From contig DFLB01000005.1 in assembly GCA_002373995.1 (NCBI GenBank), positions 42,291 through 101,053 on the forward strand: a stretch of 58,763 nucleotides of DNA, in the 5' to 3' direction. This document shows positions 27,156 through 35,766 of this stretch, piece after piece (the stretch's first letter is position 1; each line of letters starts with the position of its first letter). A program made the position numbers and the translations under genes. The stretch is from Bacteroidales bacterium UBA3630. Lineage in GTDB: Bacteria; Bacteroidota; Bacteroidia; Bacteroidales; P3. Below the pieces are notes generated by a model that worked only from the letters and a program-made list of their open reading frames with translations, ran no database searches and was not told the origin of the DNA.

Positions 27156-27224
27156 TACGATTGAAGGCAACCGCCGGTTGCAGGTTAAACTATTGAAAAT
27201 TAAGAATAATAATATATTATAACG

Positions 27225-27683
27225 ATGGAAATTAACGGTAGACTTATTCAGATTCTCCCCAATGTGGAGGGGGAGTCGCAGCGCGGGCATTGGGTTCGCG
27301 GAGGTTTTGTGATAGAGACAGGCGACGAGTATCCACGCAAGGTGGCTTTTACGGCTTTCGGCGAGGAGCGCGTGGCCATGGCGCAGAACCTGCCGATGGG
27401 GTCGATGGTGACGGTGACGTTTACACCGGAGAGCCGCGAGTTTAACGAGCGCTGGTATACGGATTTGCGTTGTTCGCGCATACAGCCTTTCGTGCCCGGG
27501 CAGATGCCGGCGCAGGCGACGGGTTATGCGTGGGCTGGCAACCAGGGTGCTGCGGCGGCACAGGGTGCGCCGGCGGCACAGCCAGCGGCACAACCTGCCG
27601 CCGCCCAGCCGGCGAGCCAGGGTGCGGGTTTTGCCACACCGCCTGTGATGCAGTCGAACGGCGAGGATGATTTGCCGTTTTAA
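27225..27683 (+). CDS. DUF3127 SSB-like protein
   Basis: 152-residue protein of the Bacteroidota DUF3127 family, predicted to have an OB-fold like single-stranded-DNA-binding protein (about 1-95: GRLIQILPNVEGESQRGHWV, RKVAFTAFGEERV). A flexible Ala/Gln/Pro-rich linker follows (AAAAQGAPAAQPAAQPAAAQ), then the acidic tip EDDLPF, the hallmark by which SSB proteins recruit repair and replication partners. The tip strongly suggests an SSB-type role. The strong consensus promoter upstream and high GC fit a well-expressed gene. Confidence 0.85.
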   Translation: MEINGRLIQILPNVEGESQRGHWVRGGFVIETGDEYPRKVAFTAFGEERVAMAQNLPMGSMVTVTFTPESREFNERWYTDLRCSRIQPFVPGQMPAQATGYAWAGNQGAAAAQGAPAAQPAAQPAAAQPASQGAGFATPPVMQSNGEDDLPF

Positions 27684-27736
27684 GTTGGCAGTTGGCAGTT
27701 GACAGTTGGCAGTTGGCAGTTGACAGTTGACAGGTT
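27684..27736. repeat. CAGTTGGCAGTTGA tandem repeat
   Basis: About seven copies of the 7-bp core AGTTGGC or AGTTGAC (GCAGTTGGCAGTTGACAGTT) fill the gap between the DUF3127 gene and the cyclo-ligase gene. Confidence 0.92.
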
Positions 27737-27738
27737 GG

Positions 27739-28281
27739 ATGGTGGAGAGTAAGGCTGAGATAAGGAAGCGGATGCGCGAGTTGAAGCGCGCTGTGCCGCC
27801 GGAGGAGAAGCTGCGGCGGAGCGGGGCGATTATGGCCCGCGTGGAGCAGTTGCCTGCTTTCCGCGAGGCGGGAGTGGTGTTGCTGTACTGGTCTATGGCC
27901 GACGAGGTGCAGACGCACGGTTTTGTGGAACGGTGGTACAGGGAGAAGACGTTGCTGCTGCCTTGCGTGCAGGGCGACGACTTGGTGTTGCGGCAGTACA
28001 CGGGTGCGGAGTGCATGGTCAGCGGGGAGCAGTTTGGCATTGGCGAGCCGACGGGAGCGGAGTGGACGGACCTGGGGGCGGTGGAGATGATTGTGGTGCC
28101 GGGCGTGGCTTTTGACCGTGAGGGCAACCGCATGGGTCGCGGCCGCGGGTTCTACGACCGCCTGCTGAAGTCGACGCCGCGAGCCATGAAGGTAGGTGTG
28201 TGCTACGACTTCCAGATGATAGCGGCTGTTCCGGTGGAGCCCCACGATGTGAAGATGGATTGTGTGGTTAGTGAAGTGTAA
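27739..28281 (+). CDS. 5-formyltetrahydrofolate cyclo-ligase
   Basis: Cytosolic enzyme of one-carbon metabolism that uses ATP to convert 5-formyl-THF to 5,10-methenyl-THF. About 180 residues, normal size. The family signature is clear: VVPGVAFDREGNRMGRGRGF followed by YDRLL, and the N-terminal KAEIRKRMRELKR basic helix. A TTG at 27727 inside the preceding repeat would add four residues; the ATG at 27739 (MVESKAEIR) is preferred. The next gene begins 25 bp after the stop. Confidence 0.93.
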   Translation: MVESKAEIRKRMRELKRAVPPEEKLRRSGAIMARVEQLPAFREAGVVLLYWSMADEVQTHGFVERWYREKTLLLPCVQGDDLVLRQYTGAECMVSGEQFGIGEPTGAEWTDLGAVEMIVVPGVAFDREGNRMGRGRGFYDRLLKSTPRAMKVGVCYDFQMIAAVPVEPHDVKMDCVVSEV

Positions 28282-28306
28282 ACCTTAACACCTAAAAACA
28301 GACGCT

Positions 28307-28801
28307 ATGCCAATGTTCTACACTCCCAAGCCGCGCCAGTTCAAGTACCGTCCGCGCTTCTACGATCCCGAGAGGGAGAAGTGGGAGGCTTTGAAGCAGA
28401 AGTATGCCGACGAGCGGATGTTGCGCGAGGCTATGGAGCAGGCGGAGGGGACGGAGGACCAGGGGGCTGCAGGGTCGACTGCGGTCGCTGGCGCCGACAA
28501 GGAGCTGGAGTATTTCCAGCGGCGGGTGCGCGAGATGGATCGCGAGAAGAAGCGGCAGGGGTTGACGTGGAGAGACATGTTCCGCAAACGCGAGATGCCG
28601 ACGTTCAACTACCAGCCACGCTTTGCCACAAAGGAGGGGGAGAACACTGGCGAACATATTGCCAGTTTCAAGAAGCGCAGCACTAAGATGCAGCGGCGCT
28701 TCGACATTGGGGATACCGACTATATGAAGCCCGTGCCGGCGGGTCGCATCATGCTGTATGCGCTGCTGGTGTGTGCTTTGCTTTATTGGATATTGTTTTA
28801 A
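28307..28801 (+). CDS. Conserved hypothetical protein with C-terminal membrane anchor
   Basis: 164 residues. It is rich in basic and aromatic residues at the N-terminus (KPRQFKYRPRFYDPEREKWE), has a charged helical middle and a second FNYQPRFATKEG block, and ends in a single hydrophobic segment (MLYALLVCALLYWILF). This looks like a tail-anchored cytoplasmic protein. The PRFYDPE / QPRF pair suggests an internal duplication of a short motif. I do not recognise a function. It is packed 3 bp before panD, in a run of co-directional genes. Confidence 0.7.
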   Translation: MPMFYTPKPRQFKYRPRFYDPEREKWEALKQKYADERMLREAMEQAEGTEDQGAAGSTAVAGADKELEYFQRRVREMDREKKRQGLTWRDMFRKREMPTFNYQPRFATKEGENTGEHIASFKKRSTKMQRRFDIGDTDYMKPVPAGRIMLYALLVCALLYWILF

Positions 28802-28804
28802 GAC

Positions 28805-29146
28805 ATGACAATCGAAGTATTGAAATCGAAGATACACCGCGTGACGGTGACGGAAGCAGACCTGGACTACATCGGGTCGATAACGATTGACGAGGCCTTG
28901 ATGGAGGCTTCGGGCATCATTGAGAACGAGAAGGTGGAGATATACAACATCACCAACGGCGAGCGTTTTGCCACCTATGCCATCCGTGGCGAGAGGGGCA
29001 GCGGGGTGATAGGCATCAATGGAGCGGCGGCTCACAAGGCGTCCGTGGGGCACTTGCTGATCATTGCGTCGTATGCGCAGATGACGCCGGAGGAGGCGAA
29101 GGAGTGGCATCCCACCGTCATTTTCCCTCGGGAGAACAGGATTTGA
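28805..29146 (+). CDS. panD: Aspartate 1-decarboxylase
   Basis: Pyruvoyl enzyme that makes beta-alanine from aspartate for pantothenate and CoA synthesis. 113 residues, slightly shorter than the usual 115-130. The self-cleavage site Gly24-Ser25 is present in LDYIGSITID, where Ser25 becomes the pyruvoyl group. YNITNGERFATYAI and the IGINGAAAH motif are also conserved. No other pantothenate gene is adjacent. Confidence 0.95.
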   Translation: MTIEVLKSKIHRVTVTEADLDYIGSITIDEALMEASGIIENEKVEIYNITNGERFATYAIRGERGSGVIGINGAAAHKASVGHLLIIASYAQMTPEEAKEWHPTVIFPRENRI

Positions 29147-29160
29147 GGCTTTAGAATGCT

Positions 29161-30174
29161 ATGACGACGGAGAAAAAGGGGCGCTGGGGCGATGTGTTGA
29201 GACTCGTTGTCTTTTTGGGCATCGGTGTTTTCTTCATCTACTGGTTTCTGCTCAAGCTTGACGACAGTCAGAAGGCTGCCATCTGGCAGGCTTTTCTTGG
29301 GGCCGACTATGCGTGGGTGGCGGTAGCGATGGCGTGCTCGCTGTTGAGCCATTTTGTGCGTGCGTTGCGGTGGAAGCTGCTGTTCGAGCCCATCGGCTGT
29401 CGTCCTTCGACGGTGCACACCTTCGGTTCCGTCGTGGTAGCCTACCTTGGCAACCTGGCTTTTCCGCGAGCCGGCGAGGTGATGCGTTGCGCCACACTGC
29501 GCTCCAGCGACGGCATTCCGGTCGAGAAATCGCTCGGCACCGTTGTCACCGAACGACTCATAGACCTGCTGGCTTTTGCGCTCATCGTCGTCATAGGCCT
29601 GCTTGCGATGTTCGGCCAGGCGAAGGACTGGCTCTACAACACCCTTTCGGAGAAATACGACAACTTGCCCAACATGGCCGTCATTGTGGGCGCGCTTGTT
29701 GTGCTGGCCGCTGTGGCGCTACTGCTCTACAAGCTTCTCTGGAAAAGGTTGTTACACATTAGTTTCTTCAAAAAGATTGACGACATGGTGCGCGGGATGG
29801 TTGACGGTGTGAAAAGCATCCTGCACCTTGGCCCGCGGAAGACAGCCCTCTTTGTGGCCTACAGTCTGGCCATCTACCTGCTCTACATCCTTGGCGGGCT
29901 CATTATCTTCCAAGCCTTCGACGCGACCCGATGGCTCGGCTTTGCCGCCGCATTTGTTGTCTACCTCTTCGGCAGTGTGGGGATGACCTTCTCGCAGGGT
30001 GGCATAGGCGTATATCCGGTTCTTGTCCAGCTGGCGCTTGACATCTACGGGGTACCGATGGAGATAGGCACAGCCTGCGGATGGCTCCTATGGGGCAGCC
30101 AGCAGGCCATCGTCATTGCTGTGGGAGCGGCGTTCCTCATCTACTTCAGCGTCAAGAAAGCGGGTAGCAGGTAG
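29161..30174 (+). CDS. Flippase-like integral membrane protein (LPG-synthase TM family)
   Basis: Inner-membrane protein of 337 residues with about eight hydrophobic segments, of the UPF0104 / lysylphosphatidylglycerol-synthase transmembrane family. The N-terminal block SLLSHFVRALRWKLLFEPI, the loop AYLGNLAFPRAGEVMRCATL, and the C-terminal FSQGGIGVYPVLVQLAL are typical. It lacks the cytosolic aminoacyl-transfer domain of true MprF, so lipid flipping or glycan-lipid handling is more likely than lysyl transfer. It lies between panD and trxB on the same strand. Confidence 0.85.
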   Translation: MTTEKKGRWGDVLRLVVFLGIGVFFIYWFLLKLDDSQKAAIWQAFLGADYAWVAVAMACSLLSHFVRALRWKLLFEPIGCRPSTVHTFGSVVVAYLGNLAFPRAGEVMRCATLRSSDGIPVEKSLGTVVTERLIDLLAFALIVVIGLLAMFGQAKDWLYNTLSEKYDNLPNMAVIVGALVVLAAVALLLYKLLWKRLLHISFFKKIDDMVRGMVDGVKSILHLGPRKTALFVAYSLAIYLLYILGGLIIFQAFDATRWLGFAAAFVVYLFGSVGMTFSQGGIGVYPVLVQLALDIYGVPMEIGTACGWLLWGSQQAIVIAVGAAFLIYFSVKKAGSR

Positions 30175-30215
30175 CGAATAGTTAATAACCAAGAACAAAA
30201 AAATAGAAAAAAGAT

Positions 30216-31145
30216 ATGGAGAAGACACGTTGTTTGATAATCGGTTCCGGGCCTGCTGGCTACACGGCAGGTATCTACACCGGCCGCGCCGACCTGAAGC
30301 CCCTCCTCTACGAAGGCGAGCAGCCCGGCGGCCAGTTGACCATCACCACTGAGATAGAGAACTTTCCCGGCTATCCCGAAGGAATTGCCGGCACAGCCAT
30401 GATGGACGACCTGCGCCGACAGGCACAGCGCTTTGGCTGCGATGTACGTACCGGCTACATCGTCAAAGCCGACCTTGCACAGCGTCCGTTCCACTTCACC
30501 GACGACCACGGCAACCAGATAGAAGCCGAGACTGCCATCATAGCCACCGGCGCCACAGCCCGATGGCTCGGGTTGGAAAGCGAGAAGCAGTTTTACGGTG
30601 CCGGCGTCTCGGCCTGTGCCACCTGCGACGGATACTTCTACCGCAACCAGACCGTTGCCGTTGTTGGCGGCGGCGACACAGCCTGCGAAGAAGCCAACTA
30701 CCTCTCCACGCTATGTTCGAAGGTCTATCTCGTACACCGGCGCGATCAGTTGCGCGCATCAAAAGCCATGCAGCACCGCGTGCTCACCAACCCCAAGATT
30801 GAAATGTGCTGGAACAGCCGCATCAGCCGCATCCTCGGGACCGAGATGGACGGCGTCACCGGCATAGAACTGGAGGACACCCAGAGCGGAGCCAAGACGG
30901 AGAAAGAGTTGACCGGTGTCTTCATAGCCATAGGCCACAAGCCCAACACCGACTTCCTGGCCGGGCAGGTGGACCTCGACGAACAGGGTTACATCAAGGT
31001 GAAGAACCCCTCGTCGGCCACCAACATTGAAGGCCTGTTTGCCGCCGGCGATGTCTGCGATCCCAACTACCGCCAGGCCATTGTAGCTGCCGGCAAGGGC
31101 TGCGTGGCCGCCATGGATGTGGAACGCTTTTTGCAGGAACACTAA
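30216..31145 (+). CDS. trxB: Thioredoxin reductase
   Basis: FAD/NADPH enzyme of 309 residues that reduces thioredoxin. FAD motif GSGPAGYTAGIY is at 10-21, the redox pair Cys134/Cys137 is in SACATCDG, the NADPH motif is VVGGGDTACEEA, and the C-terminal FAD contact GLFAAGDVCDPNYRQ is present. All expected residues are there. The stop is 8 bp before the porin gene, so the two are probably transcribed together. Confidence 0.96.
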   Translation: MEKTRCLIIGSGPAGYTAGIYTGRADLKPLLYEGEQPGGQLTITTEIENFPGYPEGIAGTAMMDDLRRQAQRFGCDVRTGYIVKADLAQRPFHFTDDHGNQIEAETAIIATGATARWLGLESEKQFYGAGVSACATCDGYFYRNQTVAVVGGGDTACEEANYLSTLCSKVYLVHRRDQLRASKAMQHRVLTNPKIEMCWNSRISRILGTEMDGVTGIELEDTQSGAKTEKELTGVFIAIGHKPNTDFLAGQVDLDEQGYIKVKNPSSATNIEGLFAAGDVCDPNYRQAIVAAGKGCVAAMDVERFLQEH

Positions 31146-31153
31146 CCTAATCA

Positions 31154-33196
31154 ATGAGGAGGGTTCTGTACATATTGCTGCTGGCTGCGGCCCTGGCGAC
31201 GACAACCAATGCCGCAGGGCAGGAGGACATGCGGCGGGTAAGACGATTGCCCACCACGGGTGTCTCGCCCACGCTCAACAGCCGGACAAATGCCACACAG
31301 ACCACCCTCGACAGTGTCTTCAGGGACAGCACCGCCACCAACACTGAACTCGAATACAACACAGAGGTTCCCGACTCGGTGCTCAGGAAGAAAGTATTCT
31401 TCTTCCGCTACCGTCCCACGCGGATATGGATAGACCGTCTATGGTGCCCCACACTTGACCCTACCGGTGCGCAATACCACGACCCACTCGATGCGCTCAA
31501 CGGCAACTACTACCTTGGGAAAGGCACACTCGGCCATCAGCACATTGGCATCTTCCCCACCCTTGCCGACGGACTCGGGCTGCAGCTGCAACCCAACGGC
31601 TATGAAGGCTACTACCTCACGCCGCGCAACATCTACCTCTACCAGACGCTGACGCCCTACACGATGCTCTCCTACGGCAGCTCGCTGAACAAAGACTACA
31701 ACGTGCGCGTCAGCCACACACAGAACATCATGCCCGGCTGGAATGTGGCACTAAACTACCGTCTCTTCAGCCCCGAAGGAGTATACACCTCATCCGGCGC
31801 CGTCACCAACTACCTCGACGCCACGACCAACTACTTTTCGTCCGACTCGCGTCTGCAGGCTACCGCCGGCATCATCTGGCACAAGTTCCGCATAGACGAG
31901 AACGGCGGTCTGGCCGACGATGACATTTTCACACAGCGAACGCAGACCAACCGTGCGGGCATACCTGTCAACCTCAACGGCACCACCCAACAAAAAGACC
32001 TGGCAGCTTTCGGTCGGGCGACTTACAGCCTGACCCGACAGAGCGTCAGCCTCCGCCACCGCGACAGCCTGTCCGTGCGCCAGGTCAACGACAGCACAAC
32101 AGCCATCGACACCATAGATGTCGTCGACACCATTCCCCTGCGCCGCCCGAAGATACTCAACGCCGGAGTGGTGGGAATAGAGCTGAACATTGACCGCCGC
32201 AAGCGGGTTTTTCAAGACTCCACCTACTGGATAGAGCGCGCGGCAACCCTCTTCTGGACCAACGACGCCTATCCGGAACACCGGTGGCGCAACCCGTTGA
32301 AGGTCACACTCGGTGTATCGCCACGCACCGTCAACACCGTCATCGAGGGCGACACCCTTCAGATGGCCTCGCTGTTCGACCCCTTTGCGCGGATCGAGCT
32401 TGCGATATGGCGCGGCACCCTGACCCTCGAAGGCAACCTGCAGGGCAACTTTGGCCAAGAGCCCACGCCCGACTCCCGCATTGCCGCCACGCTTGACTAT
32501 CCCTTTGACGGCGAGCGCACCACCTACGTGAGCCTCAGCGCTGTAGCACAACGGCAAGCTCCCGACGTCCGTCTGCTGCACGATGCCAGCGTCAACCAGA
32601 ACCTTCAACTCACGACCCTTGGCACAGAACGCTACCGCCTCCGGTTTGCCTGGCGCGAATATATAGACCTCGACATGCGCACCAACCACCTGAACCACAA
32701 CACATGGTACAACAGCGCCGGCCTTGTGGTCGAAGGCGAGCACCCCTTGTGGCTCAGCCAGGCCGCCCTCACGCTGCGCATTGCCGCAGGCCCCATACAC
32801 CTCGACATGCAGCAGCTTGTCCAGCACACCACCGATTCGGTGCAGATGCCCGTACCCCTGTGGGCCAGCAAGAACTCGCTCTATGCCGACTTTACGCTTT
32901 TCAACCATCAGTTGCGCGTGCAATTCGGCGTCGATGCCCGCTACCACACTCCCTACTACGCACCGACATACGACCCGTACACCGGCCTCTTCCGCCATCA
33001 GCAGAGCACCCTTGTCGGGGGGTACCTCTGGGGCGATGTATTCCTCAACCTGCAGGTGAAACGTGCCAGCATCTATGTCAAAGCCGGGCACCTCAACGCC
33101 CTGTGGGAGGACAAGCCGAACTACTTCCTTCTGCCCCACTATCCGGGGCAGCGCTTCGGCCTCTTCTGGGGCATCACGTGGTGTTTCTTCGATTAA
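31154..33196 (+). CDS. Putative porin family outer-membrane protein
   Basis: 680-residue outer-membrane beta-barrel of the Bacteroidota putative-porin family. Signal peptide RRVLYILLLAAALATTTNAA is followed by a short polar stretch and then alternating strand-like segments through to a C-terminal aromatic residue (GLFWGITWCFFD). Conserved-looking blocks include TPYTMLSYGSSLNKDYNVRV, SHTQNIMPGWNVALNYRLFS and PHYPGQRFGLFWG. The pore substrate is unknown. It overlaps nothing and converges with the NlpC/P60 gene, whose stop is 11 bp away. Confidence 0.85.
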   Translation: MRRVLYILLLAAALATTTNAAGQEDMRRVRRLPTTGVSPTLNSRTNATQTTLDSVFRDSTATNTELEYNTEVPDSVLRKKVFFFRYRPTRIWIDRLWCPTLDPTGAQYHDPLDALNGNYYLGKGTLGHQHIGIFPTLADGLGLQLQPNGYEGYYLTPRNIYLYQTLTPYTMLSYGSSLNKDYNVRVSHTQNIMPGWNVALNYRLFSPEGVYTSSGAVTNYLDATTNYFSSDSRLQATAGIIWHKFRIDENGGLADDDIFTQRTQTNRAGIPVNLNGTTQQKDLAAFGRATYSLTRQSVSLRHRDSLSVRQVNDSTTAIDTIDVVDTIPLRRPKILNAGVVGIELNIDRRKRVFQDSTYWIERAATLFWTNDAYPEHRWRNPLKVTLGVSPRTVNTVIEGDTLQMASLFDPFARIELAIWRGTLTLEGNLQGNFGQEPTPDSRIAATLDYPFDGERTTYVSLSAVAQRQAPDVRLLHDASVNQNLQLTTLGTERYRLRFAWREYIDLDMRTNHLNHNTWYNSAGLVVEGEHPLWLSQAALTLRIAAGPIHLDMQQLVQHTTDSVQMPVPLWASKNSLYADFTLFNHQLRVQFGVDARYHTPYYAPTYDPYTGLFRHQQSTLVGGYLWGDVFLNLQVKRASIYVKAGHLNALWEDKPNYFLLPHYPGQRFGLFWGITWCFFD

Positions 33197-33207
33197 AAGG
33201 GAGCGGG

Positions 33208-33816
33208 TCAGCCCTTCTTCACACGGCCACCCTTGTAGAAATGCTTGAGCCAGTAACCGCCGGCTACACTGCTGACGCTGACGCCGTTGCTGGTCGACGA
33301 GTGCGCGAACAGGCCCTCCTTGAGGTAGATACCCACATGGGACACCTTGCCTTTGCTGTTGGTGAAAAACAGGAGGTCGCCCTCGCGCAGCTGCTCGCGG
33401 CCGATCAGCTGCACGTCGCGCAGCATGTCGTTGGCGGTGCGATGCAGGTTGATGCCATAGACTTCGCGATAGACCGTGCCGACAAACGCCGAGCAGTCGA
33501 TGCCCTGACGGTCGGTGCCGCCATACTTGTAGGGTACGCCGAGCCAAGAGTTGACCGTCTCGTAGAGCAGGGCGTTGTCGTCGTCGTTGCACTTCAGGCC
33601 GAGGGCGTTGTCGCAGCCGTCGGCCTGTCTGCGCGAGCCAGGGTCAACCGGTTGGCCTATCACCGGCACCTCGTCCACCCGCTCGTCGGCATAGAGTTGA
33701 CCGACGATGAAATCCTCGTCCTCGAGGTCGCGCGCCATAAACGAGCGCAAAGCATCGCACCCGGCCATGCTCAACCCTCCGGCGACAATCAATCCTATGG
33801 CAACAGCTCTCTTCAT
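33208..33816 (-). CDS. NlpC/P60 (C40) peptidoglycan endopeptidase lipoprotein
   Basis: 202-residue cell-wall hydrolase. A lipobox signal (VAGGLSMAGC, Cys20) predicts lipid anchoring. The catalytic domain occupies about 85-195, with Cys108 in GIDCSAF and His160 in GKVSHVGIYLKEG. The family cleaves gamma-D-Glu-meso-DAP or similar stem-peptide bonds. Its ATG overlaps the stop of the upstream FtsB/DivIC-like gene (4 bp), and a LysM transglycosylase lies just beyond, forming a cell-wall cluster. Confidence 0.93.
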   Translation of the reverse strand: MKRAVAIGLIVAGGLSMAGCDALRSFMARDLEDEDFIVGQLYADERVDEVPVIGQPVDPGSRRQADGCDNALGLKCNDDDNALLYETVNSWLGVPYKYGGTDRQGIDCSAFVGTVYREVYGINLHRTANDMLRDVQLIGREQLREGDLLFFTNSKGKVSHVGIYLKEGLFAHSSTSNGVSVSSVAGGYWLKHFYKGGRVKKG

Positions 33817-34094
33817 TTGATTACAAATATATCCTCGTCGGGGCGTTTCATGTAGTAGTTCTCGCGGCCGTAGTGTTCTTTGGCGTCGAGGTCGTTTTTC
33901 AGCGTGGCGGCGTTGAGGCTGTCGCTGACGATGGCCTCGCGCAGTTCCCGCTCTTCGGCATGCAGTTCCTTCACCTGACGGCCCACGCGACGCGTCACCA
34001 TCAAATTGTATTCGTCGAGAAACAGTATCAGCACCACGAATACCAACGTGGCGATGACGTATTTATTGCCGATTATCTTTAATACCCTTTTCAT
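33813..34094 (-). CDS. FtsB/DivIC-like septum formation initiator
   Basis: 93-residue single-span membrane protein: a short cytosolic end, one hydrophobic segment (YVIATLVFVVLILFL), then a periplasmic coiled coil (VGRQVKELHAEERELREAIV) and the family-typical EHYGRENYYMKRPDEDIFVI ending. FtsB/DivIC proteins bridge early and late parts of the divisome. Position between two cell-wall hydrolase genes supports the call. Confidence 0.9.
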   Translation of the reverse strand: MKRVLKIIGNKYVIATLVFVVLILFLDEYNLMVTRRVGRQVKELHAEERELREAIVSDSLNAATLKNDLDAKEHYGRENYYMKRPDEDIFVIK

Positions 34095-34104
34095 GTTTAC
34101 TTCA

Positions 34105-35349
34105 CTAAATCTTCAATTTCTGCCCCACCCTGATGTTGTCGCTTTTCAGGCCGTTGCGCTTCTTCAGCGTGGCCACACTGACGCCGTGCTTGCGTGCGAT
34201 GCTCGAAAGGGTGTCGCCCTTGCGGACCGTGTAGTAGTGGCCGCTGCCTGAGGTGGATGGTTTGCCGTGGGGGGCGACCTTGACGGGCTTGCGCAGCAGG
34301 CTGTCGGCCGAGAGACGATAGATGCTGTCCTGCAGTTTGATGAAGGGTTCGACCTTGGCCAGCGGCAGGTTGAGGGCATGTTGACGCGTCGAGCCCGGGA
34401 TAAAGTCCTTCCTGTACTGCGGGTTCAGGCCTCGCAGGGCCTCCATGTCGGTCGAAGTCAGCTGGGCGACATAGGTCAGCAGCACGTCGCGGTCCACCAT
34501 CACGGTGTCGCAGCGCACCGGTGCTTCCAGCTGCTGCGGACGCAGGCCGTGCTCCTGATAGTAGTGCATCACATATATGACCGCTATGAGCGAGGGGATA
34601 TAGCCTCGTGTCTCGCGCGGGAGGTTGTAGTATATCTGCCAGAAGTCGCGCTTGCCGCCGCTGCGGGCGATGGCCTTGTTGACGTTGCCGGCGCCGCAGT
34701 TGTAGGCGGCGATGGCCAGCGTCCAGTCGTCGAAGATGCGATAGAGGTCGGACAGATGGCGGGCTGCGGCAAAGGAGGACTTCACCGGGTCGCGGCGCTC
34801 GTCGATGACAGAGTTCACCTCCAGGTCATAGAGCTTGCCTGTGTTGTACATGAACTGCCACAAGCCGGCGGCGCCCACGCGCGACGTGGCCTGCGGGTTG
34901 AGGGCGCTCTCGACGATGGCGAGATACTTCACCTCGTCGGGGACGCCATAGCGATCCAGCGCCTCCTCGAAGAGGGGGAAATAGCGTTCCTGTTGCATCA
35001 GGGTCAAGTCCAAGCGCCGCGACATCACCCTGAGGTAGAGCCTGATGTGCGCCCTCACCTCGCTGTTGAGGGCCATAGGGACCACGGTGTGCAAGGCACG
35101 CAGACGCGCTTCGAGGACAGAATCGGGCACAGCGTCGAAATCCTCGACCGAGAACTCTGTCGAATGATGGAGCGTGTGGCGCGCATAGCGGCGCATATAG
35201 TAGCTGTTGAGCAGGCTGTCGTAGGCGGCGGCATAGCGCTGCGTTGCCAGCTCGGCGTCCGACCGGGCGGCGGGCTCCTGGGCTTCCATGCGCATCGCCG
35301 GCCAGACCATAGCCACTGCCAGCAGAACAAGTGCTTTTTTCAACTTCAT
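34105..35349 (-). CDS. LysM-containing lytic transglycosylase, MltD-like
   Basis: About 414-residue exported murein transglycosylase. Signal peptide KLKKALVLLAVAMVWPAMRM is followed by an SLT domain with the catalytic Glu in VESALNPQA, GAAGLWQFMYNTGKLYDL and AYNCGAGNVNKAI, and one C-terminal LysM domain (YYTVRKGDTLSSIARKHGVS to VGQKLKI) for peptidoglycan binding. E. coli MltD has more than one LysM; here only one is seen. The open frame extends upstream to 35508 through repeat DNA, but the ATG at 35349 gives the signal peptide and is chosen. Confidence 0.92.
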   Translation of the reverse strand: MKLKKALVLLAVAMVWPAMRMEAQEPAARSDAELATQRYAAAYDSLLNSYYMRRYARHTLHHSTEFSVEDFDAVPDSVLEARLRALHTVVPMALNSEVRAHIRLYLRVMSRRLDLTLMQQERYFPLFEEALDRYGVPDEVKYLAIVESALNPQATSRVGAAGLWQFMYNTGKLYDLEVNSVIDERRDPVKSSFAAARHLSDLYRIFDDWTLAIAAYNCGAGNVNKAIARSGGKRDFWQIYYNLPRETRGYIPSLIAVIYVMHYYQEHGLRPQQLEAPVRCDTVMVDRDVLLTYVAQLTSTDMEALRGLNPQYRKDFIPGSTRQHALNLPLAKVEPFIKLQDSIYRLSADSLLRKPVKVAPHGKPSTSGSGHYYTVRKGDTLSSIARKHGVSVATLKKRNGLKSDNIRVGQKLKI

Positions 35350-35404
35350 ACATCCCCTAACGAGAAAAAAAGATAAATAGTATACAGGATTGTAAAAATA
35401 TTTT

Positions 35405-35445
35405 AAGCTGGGAGCCGGGAGCCGGGAGCGGGGAGCGGGGTGCCG
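35405..35445. repeat. GGGAGCCGGGAGC repeat
   Basis: About five copies of GGGAGC(C/G), upstream of the transglycosylase gene, in the same divergent gap as two other repeat families. Confidence 0.85.
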
Positions 35446-35465
35446 GCTTTGGAACGGGCGCCCGC

Positions 35466-35540
35466 CGGTGATGGTCCGGTTTTTATCGGACCATCCTCGG
35501 ACCATCACCGGACCACCATCGGACCATCACCGGACCAAGA
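35466..35540. repeat. CGGACCATCAC tandem repeat
   Basis: Six imperfect copies of ATCGGACCATC or CACCGGACCATC. A short first copy in the other orientation (GATGGTCCGG, 35470-35479) can pair with the following copies as a hairpin around a TTTTTAT loop. Confidence 0.88.
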
Positions 35541-35576
35541 GGGAGAAACGCGGCGTGCGGATGCCGAAAGAATGCC

Positions 35577-35626
35577 TACGATATGCTTAGGATACGCTTA
35601 GGATATGCTTAGGCTGAGCTCGGGAT
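35577..35626. repeat. GGATATGCTTA tandem repeat
   Basis: Four copies of GGATATGCTTA or close variants (GGATACGCTTA, GGCTGAGCTC). Member of the dispersed family at 1-57, 26915-27004 and 55938-55986. Confidence 0.88.
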
Positions 35627-35720
35627 GAGCCTGCGCGACGGCAAGCGATTGACTGACGGGGATTTAAGACACAGTTAAAAAATATTTGTAAATTCTTGGC
35701 AGGAAACAGTTTTTTTTTCA

Positions 35721-35728
35721 TATCTTTG
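35721..35728 (+). promoter_or_regulatory. -7 promoter element for butyrate kinase
   Basis: TATCTTTG followed by CAGTCGGAAA, 38 bp before the ATG; the same string precedes the AAA ATPase gene at 7184. The -33 box is not clear. Confidence 0.65.
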
Positions 35729-35766
35729 CAGTCGGAAAAATAAATCAACAACACACACATATCATT

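Noticed and set aside
31790..33592. 600-codon minus-strand open frame
   Set aside because: Opposite to the putative porin; only the extreme 5' part overlaps the NlpC/P60 gene, and in another frame.
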